A stretch of 64,000 bases of DNA, from the NCBI GenBank assembly GCA_900472625.1, contig UCIT01000062.1:60031-124030 (forward strand), in the 5' to 3' direction. A program made the translations under genes and the position numbers. The stretch comes from Hyphomicrobiales bacterium. Its GTDB lineage: Bacteria; Pseudomonadota; Alphaproteobacteria; Rhizobiales; Rhizobiaceae. Of the stretch, positions 9,073 to 16,500 are shown piece by piece (position 1 is the first letter of the stretch; each line of letters opens with the position of its first letter). Under the pieces are notes generated by a model that did no database searches, was not told the origin of the DNA, and saw only the letters and a list, made by a program, of their open reading frames with translations.

Positions 9073-11207
9073 GCGGCATCCTTGCGCAGCCAGACCTTGT
9101 TGTCGTGGACGGCGGCGCCGCCATAGGGCGCGACCGGGTCGGCGCCGGTGAGCACGTTGATGCCCTCGCCGTCCACATGCGCCTTGTTCGGCCACAGGCC
9201 CTCGGCGATCAACACGCCGGGCTTGACCTCGGTCGTGACCTTGGCATGCAGGCGAACCTCGCCCCTGCCGTTGCCGACCTGGACGAGATCGCCGTGGGCG
9301 ATGCCATGGCCTTCTGCATCGGCAGGATTGATCATCAGTTCCGGTTGCCCCTCCTTCTGCCGCGAGGTCTTGGTCTCGGCGAAGCTGGAGTTCAGGAAGT
9401 TGCGCGCGGGCGATGTGGCGAGGCGGAACGGGTGGTCGGCATCTGCGACCTCGATGACATCGACCTGATCGGGAAAGACCGGCAGCTCGACATGCGGGCC
9501 GAGCAGACCGACGGCTTCGGGCGGGCGATTCGGGGCCGGCTGGTTGGTCCAGTCAGGGCGGAAGCGGAAGCGACCGTCCGGATGGGCAAAGCCGTTGAGG
9601 AAATGGGCGTCGTCGAATTCCGGCTGGCGATCGAACCACTTGTGCTCGAGGAAGTGATCGTAGCCCGGCAGGTCGCTCGATTGGAGAACGCGGTCGATCA
9701 TCTCGCGGGCGGTGAAGCCGAAGCCCGGGCGATCGGCGACGCCGAGGCGCTTGGCCAGTTCCTCGATGACGAAGAGATTGGTGCGCACGGTTTCCGGCGG
9801 CTCGACCAGCTTCGGGCCGAGCAAGATGTGGTTTTGGCCGCCGGCACGATAGATATCGTCATGCTCGACGAACATGGTGGCGGGGATGACGATATCTGCC
9901 ATCTCGGCGGTGTCGGTCATGAACTGCTCGTGCACGGCGACGAAGAGATCGTCGCGCGCGAAACCGCGCTTCACCAGCCGCTGCTCGGGCGCGATGTTCA
10001 CCGGGTTGGTGTTCTGGATCAGCATGGCGGTCACCGGGCCGCGATGACGCAGCGCGACGGCATCGCCCGTCAAGGCGCGGCCGATCTGCGACTGGTCGAT
10101 CATGCGGATATCCGCATCCTTCATCGATTTGCCGGTCAGTTCCGCGCTGTTCATGCGGAAGATATCGCTGTTGGAGTGGAACGCGCCGCCGCCCTCGTAT
10201 TGCCAGGAGCCGAGCACGGTGGCGATCGAGGCCGCGGCATGCATCGCAATCGCGCCGTTGCGCTGGCGGGTGAAGCCGTAGCCGAGGCGGAAGAAGGTCT
10301 TCTTGGTGGTGCCGATGAGCTTGCCGAAGGCTTCGATTTCATCGACGGACAGGCCGGTGATTGCGGCGGCCCATTGCGGTGTCTTGGTCTTGAGGTGCGC
10401 CTCAAGGCCATCGGGATCGTCGGCGTATCTGGCCATATAGGCGCGGTCGGCGTAACCGTCGCGGAAGGCGATGTGCATGGCGGCGCAGGCAAGCGCTGCG
10501 TCGGTGCCGGGCTTGACGATCAGCGCCAGGTCGGCCTGCTTCATCGTCGGGTTGTCGTAGATGTCGACGACAACGATCTTGGCGCCACGTTCCTTGCGTG
10601 ACTTTATGGCGTGGGTCATGACGTTGACCTGCGTGGCCACCGCATTGGTGCCCCAGATGACGACGCAATCGGTGCGCGCCATCTCGCGCGGATCCGGACC
10701 TCTGAGAACGCCGGTCGCCATGGTGAAGCCGGTCCAGGCCGGGTTGGTACAGATCGACGAGAAGAAGCCGGAGTAGCGCTTGGCGTGGCGCAGACGGTCG
10801 ATGCTGTCGCGCTGCACCCAACCCATGGTGCCGGCATAGTAATAGGGCCAGATGGCCTCGCTGCCGTTCTTAGCCTCGGCCTTGACGAAGGCGTCGGCGA
10901 TTTCGTCGAGCGCGTCGTCCCAGGATATCTGCTGCCACTGGCCTGCCCCCTTGGCGCCCTTGCGGCGCAGTGGATGCATCAGCCGGTCCGGGCTGTAGAG
11001 CCGCTCGGCGTAGCGGGCGACCTTGGCGCAGATCACGCCCGCGGTGTAGCTGTGGTCGTTTGCCCCGCGCACCCGGCCGATCCGACCGTCTTCGGTCAGC
11101 TCGATCTCCAGCGCACAGGTGGACGGACAGTCGTGCGGACAGGCGGTGTGTCCAAGTTTGACTGACGACTTCGGGGATTTGGCCGGGATAGGGGTCGCAA
11201 TGTTCAT
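9069..11207 (-). CDS. Molybdopterin-dependent oxidoreductase, [4Fe-4S]-containing
   Basis: A DMSO-reductase-family enzyme of about 712 residues. The N-terminal [4Fe-4S] site is Cys23, Cys27, Cys31 and Cys60 (CPHDCPSTC, then VICAK). Molybdopterin-binding signatures include VIWGTNAVATQVN and, near the C-terminus, INPADAEGHGIAHGDLVQV. There is no Tat signal, so it is probably cytoplasmic, as in assimilatory or BisC-like members. The ATG at 11205-11207 is chosen because it opens the normal N-terminus; an upstream in-frame extension lacks homology-like features. Substrate unknown. It is coupled to the nudK-like gene by a 4-base overlap. The moaD and moaE genes 8 kb away would serve its cofactor. 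Confidence 0.85.
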   Translation of the reverse strand: MNIATPIPAKSPKSSVKLGHTACPHDCPSTCALEIELTEDGRIGRVRGANDHSYTAGVICAKVARYAERLYSPDRLMHPLRRKGAKGAGQWQQISWDDALDEIADAFVKAEAKNGSEAIWPYYYAGTMGWVQRDSIDRLRHAKRYSGFFSSICTNPAWTGFTMATGVLRGPDPREMARTDCVVIWGTNAVATQVNVMTHAIKSRKERGAKIVVVDIYDNPTMKQADLALIVKPGTDAALACAAMHIAFRDGYADRAYMARYADDPDGLEAHLKTKTPQWAAAITGLSVDEIEAFGKLIGTTKKTFFRLGYGFTRQRNGAIAMHAAASIATVLGSWQYEGGGAFHSNSDIFRMNSAELTGKSMKDADIRMIDQSQIGRALTGDAVALRHRGPVTAMLIQNTNPVNIAPEQRLVKRGFARDDLFVAVHEQFMTDTAEMADIVIPATMFVEHDDIYRAGGQNHILLGPKLVEPPETVRTNLFVIEELAKRLGVADRPGFGFTAREMIDRVLQSSDLPGYDHFLEHKWFDRQPEFDDAHFLNGFAHPDGRFRFRPDWTNQPAPNRPPEAVGLLGPHVELPVFPDQVDVIEVADADHPFRLATSPARNFLNSSFAETKTSRQKEGQPELMINPADAEGHGIAHGDLVQVGNGRGEVRLHAKVTTEVKPGVLIAEGLWPNKAHVDGEGINVLTGADPVAPYGGAAVHDNKVWLRKDAA

Positions 11208-11289
11208 GGTCTTTCTATATTCCAACCGGTAACCGGCCAAAAGCCGGAAACGACGCCCCTCACCCGAATTCATGCAGGCATCAGCGAAA

Positions 11290-12159
11290 ATGAACTACCG
11301 CCATATCTACCATGCGGGCAATTTTGCCGATGTGCTGAAACACGCCGTTCTGGCGCGTCTCGTCGTCTACATGCAGAAGAAGGATGCGGGCTTCCGCGTT
11401 CTCGACACGCATGCCGGCATCGGGCTCTACGACCTGTCGTCGGAAGAGGCGCAGAAGACCGGTGAATGGCGCGACGGGATCGGCAAGTTGCTCGAAGCCG
11501 AGCTGTCGCCGCAGGTGACCGAACTGCTGGAGCCCTATCTCGCTGCGGTCCGCGAACTCAATCCGGATGGCGGGTTGCGCTACTATCCCGGCTCGCCGAA
11601 GCTGTCGCGCATGCTGTTCCGGCCGCAGGATCGGCTGTCGGCGATGGAGCTGCATCCCGAGGATTTCGTCAAGCTGCACCGGCTGTTCGAAGGCGATCAC
11701 CATGCGCGCATCACAGAGCTCGACGGCTGGCTTTCGCTCGGCGCACATCTGCCGCCCAAGGAAAAGCGCGGCATCGTGCTTGTCGATCCGCCGTTCGAAG
11801 AGGATGGCGAGTATGAGCGGCTGGTGGACGGGCTGGCCAAGGCCTACCGCCGCTTTCCGGGCGGCACCTATTGCCTGTGGTATCCGATCAAGAAAAGCGC
11901 GCCGCTGAAGGAATTCCACGAGGCGCTGCAGGCGCTCGACATTCCAAAAATGTTATGCGCCGAACTCACGGTCAAGAGCGATCGCGGCATGACGGGATTG
12001 ACCGGCTCCGGTCTCATCATAGTCAACCCGCCCTACACTCTGAAGGACGAACTGCATGCTCTGCTGCCGGCGATCAAGGATCACATGGCGCAGGATCGCT
12101 ATGCCTCGCACCGGGCTTTCTGGCTGCGCGGCGAGGCCAAGGCCGTGAAAGAGGATTGA
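11290..12159 (+). CDS. rlmJ: 23S rRNA (adenine2030-N6)-methyltransferase
   Basis: Methylates A2030 of 23S rRNA. 289 residues. The N-terminal MNYRHIYHAGNFADVLKH is diagnostic of RlmJ/YhiR, the SAM-binding region reads LDTHAGIGLYDL, and the catalytic N6-adenine motif is DPPFEE in IVLVDPPFEEDGEYE. The start is the ATG at 11290, not an upstream in-frame ATG at 11272. It is divergent from the molybdopterin oxidoreductase across about 80 bp. It is followed 61 bp downstream by a glutathione transferase gene that could be cotranscribed. Confidence 0.95.
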   Translation: MNYRHIYHAGNFADVLKHAVLARLVVYMQKKDAGFRVLDTHAGIGLYDLSSEEAQKTGEWRDGIGKLLEAELSPQVTELLEPYLAAVRELNPDGGLRYYPGSPKLSRMLFRPQDRLSAMELHPEDFVKLHRLFEGDHHARITELDGWLSLGAHLPPKEKRGIVLVDPPFEEDGEYERLVDGLAKAYRRFPGGTYCLWYPIKKSAPLKEFHEALQALDIPKMLCAELTVKSDRGMTGLTGSGLIIVNPPYTLKDELHALLPAIKDHMAQDRYASHRAFWLRGEAKAVKED

Positions 12160-12220
12160 CCGACTCTGTCGGGAGAGAAATAGTCCCGGCACGTTTCAGG
12201 CATTTTGAAAGAGACCGATA

Positions 12221-12817
12221 ATGAAGATCCTTTGCGCTCCGAGCTCGCCCTACTCCAGCAAGGTGCGCATGGCCGCCCGCTATCTCGATCTCGATGCGAC
12301 CGAGATTCGCGTCGATACCAACGCCGGGCCGGCCATTCTCGTCGACAACAACCCGCTCGGGAAAATCCCGACGCTGCTCACCGATGACGGCGTTTCGATC
12401 TTCGACAGCCGGGCGATCATGCACTATTTCGATCGCCTCAAGGGCAAGCAACTCTACCCCTCGAAAAACGCCAAGCGTACCGAAACCGAGATCCTCGAGG
12501 CGCTGTGCGACGGTATCTGCGATTGCCTGCTGGCAATCGTCTACGAGCGCCGTTTTCGCGACGAGGAAAAGATCCATCAGCCGTGGATCGATCGTCAGTG
12601 GAAGAAGGCGGTCAGCGGCCTTAGCCATCTGAGCGTGCACGTGCCGAAGCTTGGAAAGAAGCTGCATGGTGGCCATTTCGCGCTCGCGGCGACGCTCGGC
12701 TACCTCGATCTGCGCTTCAAGGGCCAGTGGGAAGCGGAGCATTCGGAATTGATCGGCTGGTTGCGGGAATTCGAGAAGAAGTTCGCAGCCTATTCCGAGC
12801 TGAAGCCTCAGGGCTGA
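12221..12817 (+). CDS. Glutathione S-transferase family protein
   Basis: A 198-residue protein with an N-terminal thioredoxin-like domain (MKILCAPSSPYSSKVRMAARYLDL) whose Ser-rich loop can activate glutathione. The cis-Pro segment GKIPTLLTDDG and the glutathione gamma-glutamyl-binding FDSRAIMHYFD follow. An all-helical C-terminal domain spans about residues 85-198. Substrate unknown. Its last 10 bases overlap the 3' end of the convergent LysR gene. Confidence 0.88.
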   Translation: MKILCAPSSPYSSKVRMAARYLDLDATEIRVDTNAGPAILVDNNPLGKIPTLLTDDGVSIFDSRAIMHYFDRLKGKQLYPSKNAKRTETEILEALCDGICDCLLAIVYERRFRDEEKIHQPWIDRQWKKAVSGLSHLSVHVPKLGKKLHGGHFALAATLGYLDLRFKGQWEAEHSELIGWLREFEKKFAAYSELKPQG

Positions 12818-13713
12818 GACGCCGGCCTCTCGGCCTTGACGAAATCGATGAAGGCACGCAACGCCGTCGGCAATTGTCGGCGGCTTGGATAGTAGAGGAA
12901 GAAACCCGGATAATACGGGCACCAGTCTTCCAGCACTTGCACCAGACTGCCGTCGTCGATGGCGTTCCGCACCTGCTCCTCGAATAGATAGCCGAGACCG
13001 TCGCCCTGAAGCACGGCATTGAGGATGACGTCCTGATCGCCCAGCGTCAGCGGCCCCTGAACCTCGATCTCCAGCTCAATCCCGCCCCGCTCGAATTCCC
13101 AGCGATAGAACGCGCCGCCGGCAAAGCGATAGCGGACGCAGGCATGGTCCTTGAGGTCGTGCGGCGTCGCCGGCACCGGCCTGTTGTCGAAATACCCAGG
13201 CGTTCCGACGACGGCGAAGCGGTGACGCGGGCCGATCGGCACCGCGATCATGTCGGCGGCGATGCTTTCGCCAAAGCGTATGCCGGCATCGAAGCCTGAT
13301 GAGACCATGTCGACCAGCGCATCGTCGATGACGATCTCGACATCCACTGACGGGTAAGCCCTGAGAAAGCGCGAGACGATCGGCAGGAGCACCAGCTTCG
13401 TCGCCGCCCTAGCGGCGTTGATACGGAGCTTTCCATAGGGCTGGCCGCGAAACGTGTCGAGATCGTCGAGCGCAGCGTCGATATCAAGGAAGGCCGGGCG
13501 GATGCGGTCGAACAACCGCTCGCCTGCCTCCGTCAGACCGACGCCGCGGGTGGTTCGGTTGACCAGGCGCACTTGGAGCCGCTCTTCGATCGCCCGAAGC
13601 GCATGGCTCAAGGCCGAAGCTGTGACACCCAGTTCGATGGCGGCCTTGCGGAAGCTGCGATGATTGGCGATGGCCAGGAAAATGGCGAGGTCGGTGGAAC
13701 GAACACGTTTCAT
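12808..13713 (-). CDS. LysR-family transcriptional regulator
   Basis: A 301-residue LysR regulator: winged HTH at residues 5-64 (LAIFLAIANHRSFRKAAIELGVTA, then SHALRAIEERLQVRLVNRTTR) and a periplasmic-binding-like effector domain from about 90 (GKLRINA to RAFIDFVKAE). It resembles the subgroup that controls oxidoreductases. The start is the ATG at 13711-13713; the frame extends to 13752 but no better start is seen. It is divergent from an SDR gene 107 bp away, the usual arrangement for a LysR regulator and its target. Confidence 0.92.
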   Translation of the reverse strand: MKRVRSTDLAIFLAIANHRSFRKAAIELGVTASALSHALRAIEERLQVRLVNRTTRGVGLTEAGERLFDRIRPAFLDIDAALDDLDTFRGQPYGKLRINAARAATKLVLLPIVSRFLRAYPSVDVEIVIDDALVDMVSSGFDAGIRFGESIAADMIAVPIGPRHRFAVVGTPGYFDNRPVPATPHDLKDHACVRYRFAGGAFYRWEFERGGIELEIEVQGPLTLGDQDVILNAVLQGDGLGYLFEEQVRNAIDDGSLVQVLEDWCPYYPGFFLYYPSRRQLPTALRAFIDFVKAERPASQP

Positions 13714-13820
13714 TGATGAATTATTCTCATCGACTCGTGGAGTAGAGGGCAAATTCTCTCAGCTATCTTCATACGCTACCTTGGCTGTGTCAGTAAATCA
13801 CAACCCGAAGGGAAAACGTC

Positions 13821-14669
13821 ATGCGTGTTTGGTTCATCACTGGTGCATCGCGAGGTTTCGGTGCGCTCATCACCCGGGAAGCGCTCAATGCCGGCGACGC
13901 GGTCGTTGCCACGGCCCGCAACCCGAAAGGTTTGCAAGAGAAATTCGGGAATCATTCGAATCTGTTGGCGGTGACGCTTGATGTCACGGATGAGGCGTCG
14001 GCGCACAAGGCAGCCGAAGAAGCGGTGAAGCGTTTCGGCCGGATCGACATCCTGCTCAACAATGCCGGCTTTGGCCTACTAGGCGCCGTCGAGGAAGCCA
14101 CGGAAGACGAGATCGAGAAGCTCTACGCAGCAAATGTCTTCGGCTTGCTGAAGGTGACGCGCGCGGTGCTGCCACACATGCGTCGCCAGCGCTCTGGCCA
14201 TGTCGTCAATATTTCGTCGATCGGCGGCTATGTCTCGCATGCCGGCTGGGGCGTCTATTGCTCGACCAAGTTTGCGGTCGAAGGCCTGACAGAAGCGCTG
14301 GCCGCGGAACTCGCACCGCTCGGCATCAAGGCAACGGTCGTCGAACCCGGCTTCTTCCGAACCGATTTCCTCGATGAAAGCTCACTGTCCGTCAGCCCCA
14401 GTTCCATTGCCGACTATGGCGAGACGCCGGCCGGCGAAATGCGTGAGCTGGCGGCCGGCTTCAACCATCAGCAGCCGGGCGACCCTGCCCGCCTCGCCAA
14501 GGCGATGATCACGCTGGCGCATTCCGACAACCCGCCGCTGCGCATGCCGTTCGGCAGCGACACCGTCGCAGCCATCGAAAAGAAGAACGCCAGCGTTGCC
14601 GCGGAATTGTCCGTCTGGCGGGATCTGGCCGTATCGACGGACTTTCCACGCGATGCAGACGCGGCCTAA
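13821..14669 (+). CDS. Short-chain dehydrogenase/reductase, likely target of the divergent LysR
   Basis: A 282-residue classical SDR. The cofactor motif is TGASRGFG near residues 8-15, NNAG follows at about 78-81, and the catalytic Ser and YxxxK are present (NISSIGGYVSHAGWGVYCSTK). An Arg after the second strand (TARNPKG) suggests NADP(H). Substrate unknown. The gene starts 107 bp from the divergent LysR gene and has GAAGGGAAAACGTC before its ATG. It ends 67 bp before the convergent outer-membrane-protein gene, with a terminator between. Confidence 0.9.
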   Translation: MRVWFITGASRGFGALITREALNAGDAVVATARNPKGLQEKFGNHSNLLAVTLDVTDEASAHKAAEEAVKRFGRIDILLNNAGFGLLGAVEEATEDEIEKLYAANVFGLLKVTRAVLPHMRRQRSGHVVNISSIGGYVSHAGWGVYCSTKFAVEGLTEALAAELAPLGIKATVVEPGFFRTDFLDESSLSVSPSSIADYGETPAGEMRELAAGFNHQQPGDPARLAKAMITLAHSDNPPLRMPFGSDTVAAIEKKNASVAAELSVWRDLAVSTDFPRDADAA

Positions 14670-14684
14670 TATCGAGACCGGGCA

Positions 14685-14714
14685 ATAAAAAAGCCGGGCG
14701 CTGAGGCCCGGCTT
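14685..14714 (-). terminator. Rho-independent terminator of the outer-membrane-protein gene
   Basis: Stem AAGCCGGGC (14691-14699) pairs with GCCCGGCTT (14706-14714). Read on the minus strand, the stem is followed by a run of T (complement of CAATAAAAAA), giving a strong terminator 23 bp after the omp stop. On the plus strand only TTTCTC follows, so it is weaker for the convergent SDR gene. Confidence 0.85.
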
Positions 14715-14736
14715 TCTCATGTCATGATCGAGTGGA

Positions 14737-15369
14737 TCAGAACTTCATGCCGATACCGACCTTGACGCTGTGTTCGTCGTAACCGCGCGAGATGTTCGCG
14801 CCGCCGACGTTGAAGTCGTTCTTCTGGTAGTCGGTGTAGCGATATTCGATACGAGCCGTGATGTTGTTCGTGACCATGGCTTCCGCACCGGCACCAACCG
14901 TGTAGCCGAGCGCGGCGTCGGTATCAGAACCGGCAGCGTTGCTGAACTTGTTCTTGGTGGCAGCCAGACCGGCCGTACCATAGAGCAGGAAGGGGTTCAG
15001 GTCGTAGCCGATGCGGCCACGGATCGAGCCGTTGATGCCGTTCTTGGCAATGCCGCCATCGACAGGATTGTCAGCACCGGAATAACCGAGGTCGCCTTCG
15101 ACACCGTATACGATCTGACCCTGCTGCCAGTTGTAGCCGCTGTAGATCTGGCCGCCGAATGCGCGGGCGTTATACTTGTCAGCAAAACCGCCCATGTTGT
15201 AGGTGCCGGCGCCACCGAGGTAGAAGCCCTGCCAGTTGCCCGTGGGAGCCGGGTCGTTCTGGGCGATCGGTGCTTCCGGGATCTGATCAACAGCGTCAGC
15301 TGCATAGGCAGCCGAAACGCCACCAAGGGCAACGGTCGAAACCAACAGGCTGGCAATAAACGTACGCAT
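14737..15369 (-). CDS. Outer-membrane beta-barrel protein, Omp25/RopB-like
   Basis: A 210-residue small porin-like protein with a signal peptide (MRTFIASLLVSTVALGGVSAAYAADA, cleaved after AYA) and an eight-strand barrel signature: WQGFYLGGAGTYN, GGQIYSGYNWQQGQ, VYGVEGDLGYSG, ARIEYRYTDY, and a terminal Phe (VKVGIGMKF), the insertion signal for the Bam complex. It is like Rhizobium RopB and Brucella Omp25/31 proteins. AAGGAG lies 6 bases before the ATG at 15369 and directly abuts the upstream in-frame ATG at 15375, so 15369 is the start. Confidence 0.92.
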   Translation of the reverse strand: MRTFIASLLVSTVALGGVSAAYAADAVDQIPEAPIAQNDPAPTGNWQGFYLGGAGTYNMGGFADKYNARAFGGQIYSGYNWQQGQIVYGVEGDLGYSGADNPVDGGIAKNGINGSIRGRIGYDLNPFLLYGTAGLAATKNKFSNAAGSDTDAALGYTVGAGAEAMVTNNITARIEYRYTDYQKNDFNVGGANISRGYDEHSVKVGIGMKF

Positions 15370-15564
15370 ACTCATCTCCTTATCAAACCCGCGCTCCGCA
15401 TCGACTGTCTTAGAGTGAAGCATTCGCAGGCAATTACGCATGTCCCTTTCGGATCGAGGGTGAAAGTGATGCGCAAATGCGGATTTGGAAGAGCCAAAAT
15501 GTGATTTGATTGTGGCGCCTGGGTGGCTGAAATTCGATGTTGCTTTGGCGCAACAGACTATTTG

Positions 15565-15585
15565 TTAACCATAACGAGTGGTTAA
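15565..15585. promoter_or_regulatory. Inverted repeat containing the TTAACCAT motif
   Basis: TTAACCA (15565-15571) and TGGTTAA (15579-15585) form a perfect 7-bp inverted repeat with a 7-base spacer. It lies in the AT-rich 357-bp region between the divergent omp and SDR genes. TTAACCAT is known as a CtrA half-site-like sequence in alphaproteobacteria; binding here is inference. Confidence 0.4.
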
Positions 15586-15667
15586 TCGATGAATACTTAT
15601 TTTATCGAATTATTTTCTTAAATAATACATACAACAGCCAAGCAATTCCCGCAATCAGTTCAGCCAT

Positions 15668-15695
15668 TTGTAAGGTCTGGTGACACGCCTATATA
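15668..15695 (+). promoter_or_regulatory. Probable promoter of the pteridine-reductase-like SDR / uvrC operon
   Basis: TTGTAA (15668-15673) and TATATA (15690-15695) are separated by 16 bases, in an AT-rich stretch 32 bases before the SDR ATG. The match to a housekeeping promoter is fair, not perfect. Confidence 0.4.
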
Positions 15696-15726
15696 AGCAG
15701 CGCATAGATTTGCGCGACGAAGAGGC

Positions 15727-16500
15727 ATGATTTTGAACGAGCAAAGACTTCGAACGGCACTGGTGACCGGCGCGGCGAAGAGAATAGGCAGGGCAATAGT
15801 CGAGGATCTTGCTGCAAACGGCTTCGCGGTCGCGGTGCATGCCAACCGTTCGATCGAGGCCGCCGAGGATTTGGTGGCGGAATTGCGGCAGAAGGGGTTT
15901 CGGGCCATTTCGCTGCAGGCCGATTTAAAAGATACGCAGGCTACAAATAATCTTCTGGCGAGGGCATCAGAGGCGTTTGGACCGATCGATTTGCTGATCA
16001 ACAACGCCTCCGCCTTCCACAATGATTCGGCCCATCACTTCGATGCGGCGGCCTGGGACGACCATTTCGCGCTGCACGTCCGCGCTCCGTCGATTCTTTC
16101 GGCGGCGCTTGCAAGCCAGCTGCCGGCGGATGACGCGGGTCTGATCGTCAACATTGTCGATCAGCGGGTCTGGGCGCTCAATCCCGGCTTCTATTCCTAT
16201 ACGCTCTCCAAGGCAGCGCTGTGGACGGCGACGCAGACGATGGCGCAAAGCTTTGCGCCGCGCATCCGCGTCAACGCGATCGGCCCCGGCCCGACGGTTC
16301 GCAGTGCACGACAGAGCGAAGAGGACTTCCAGGCGCAGGTCGACGGCCTTATCATGAAGGCGGGGCCGGGATTCGGCGAGTTCGGGCGGACGATCCGCTT
16401 TCTCTATGATACGCCCTCGATCACCGGCCAAATGATTGCCCTCGACGGCGGCCAGCATCTTGCCTGGCAGACGCCCGATGTGGCGGAGATTACGGAATGA
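15727..16500 (+). CDS. SDR-family oxidoreductase, pteridine-reductase/FolM-like
   Basis: A 257-residue SDR with a TGAAKRIG cofactor loop (residues 15-22), an Arg in VHANRS favouring NADPH, and NNASAFHND in place of NNAG. Catalytic YTLSK is at about residues 158-162. The TGxxxR(I/L)G loop, the NNAS variant and the C-terminal GQMIALDGGQHL are features of pteridine reductase 1 / dihydromonapterin reductase (FolM), which reduce dihydropterins. It overlaps uvrC by four bases (ATGA) and is therefore coupled to it. Confidence 0.8.
   Translation: MILNEQRLRTALVTGAAKRIGRAIVEDLAANGFAVAVHANRSIEAAEDLVAELRQKGFRAISLQADLKDTQATNNLLARASEAFGPIDLLINNASAFHNDSAHHFDAAAWDDHFALHVRAPSILSAALASQLPADDAGLIVNIVDQRVWALNPGFYSYTLSKAALWTATQTMAQSFAPRIRVNAIGPGPTVRSARQSEEDFQAQVDGLIMKAGPGFGEFGRTIRFLYDTPSITGQMIALDGGQHLAWQTPDVAEITE

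Noticed and set aside
13821..14669. Assigning a substrate to the LysR-linked SDR
   Set aside because: Only generic SDR motifs are visible; any substrate would be a guess.
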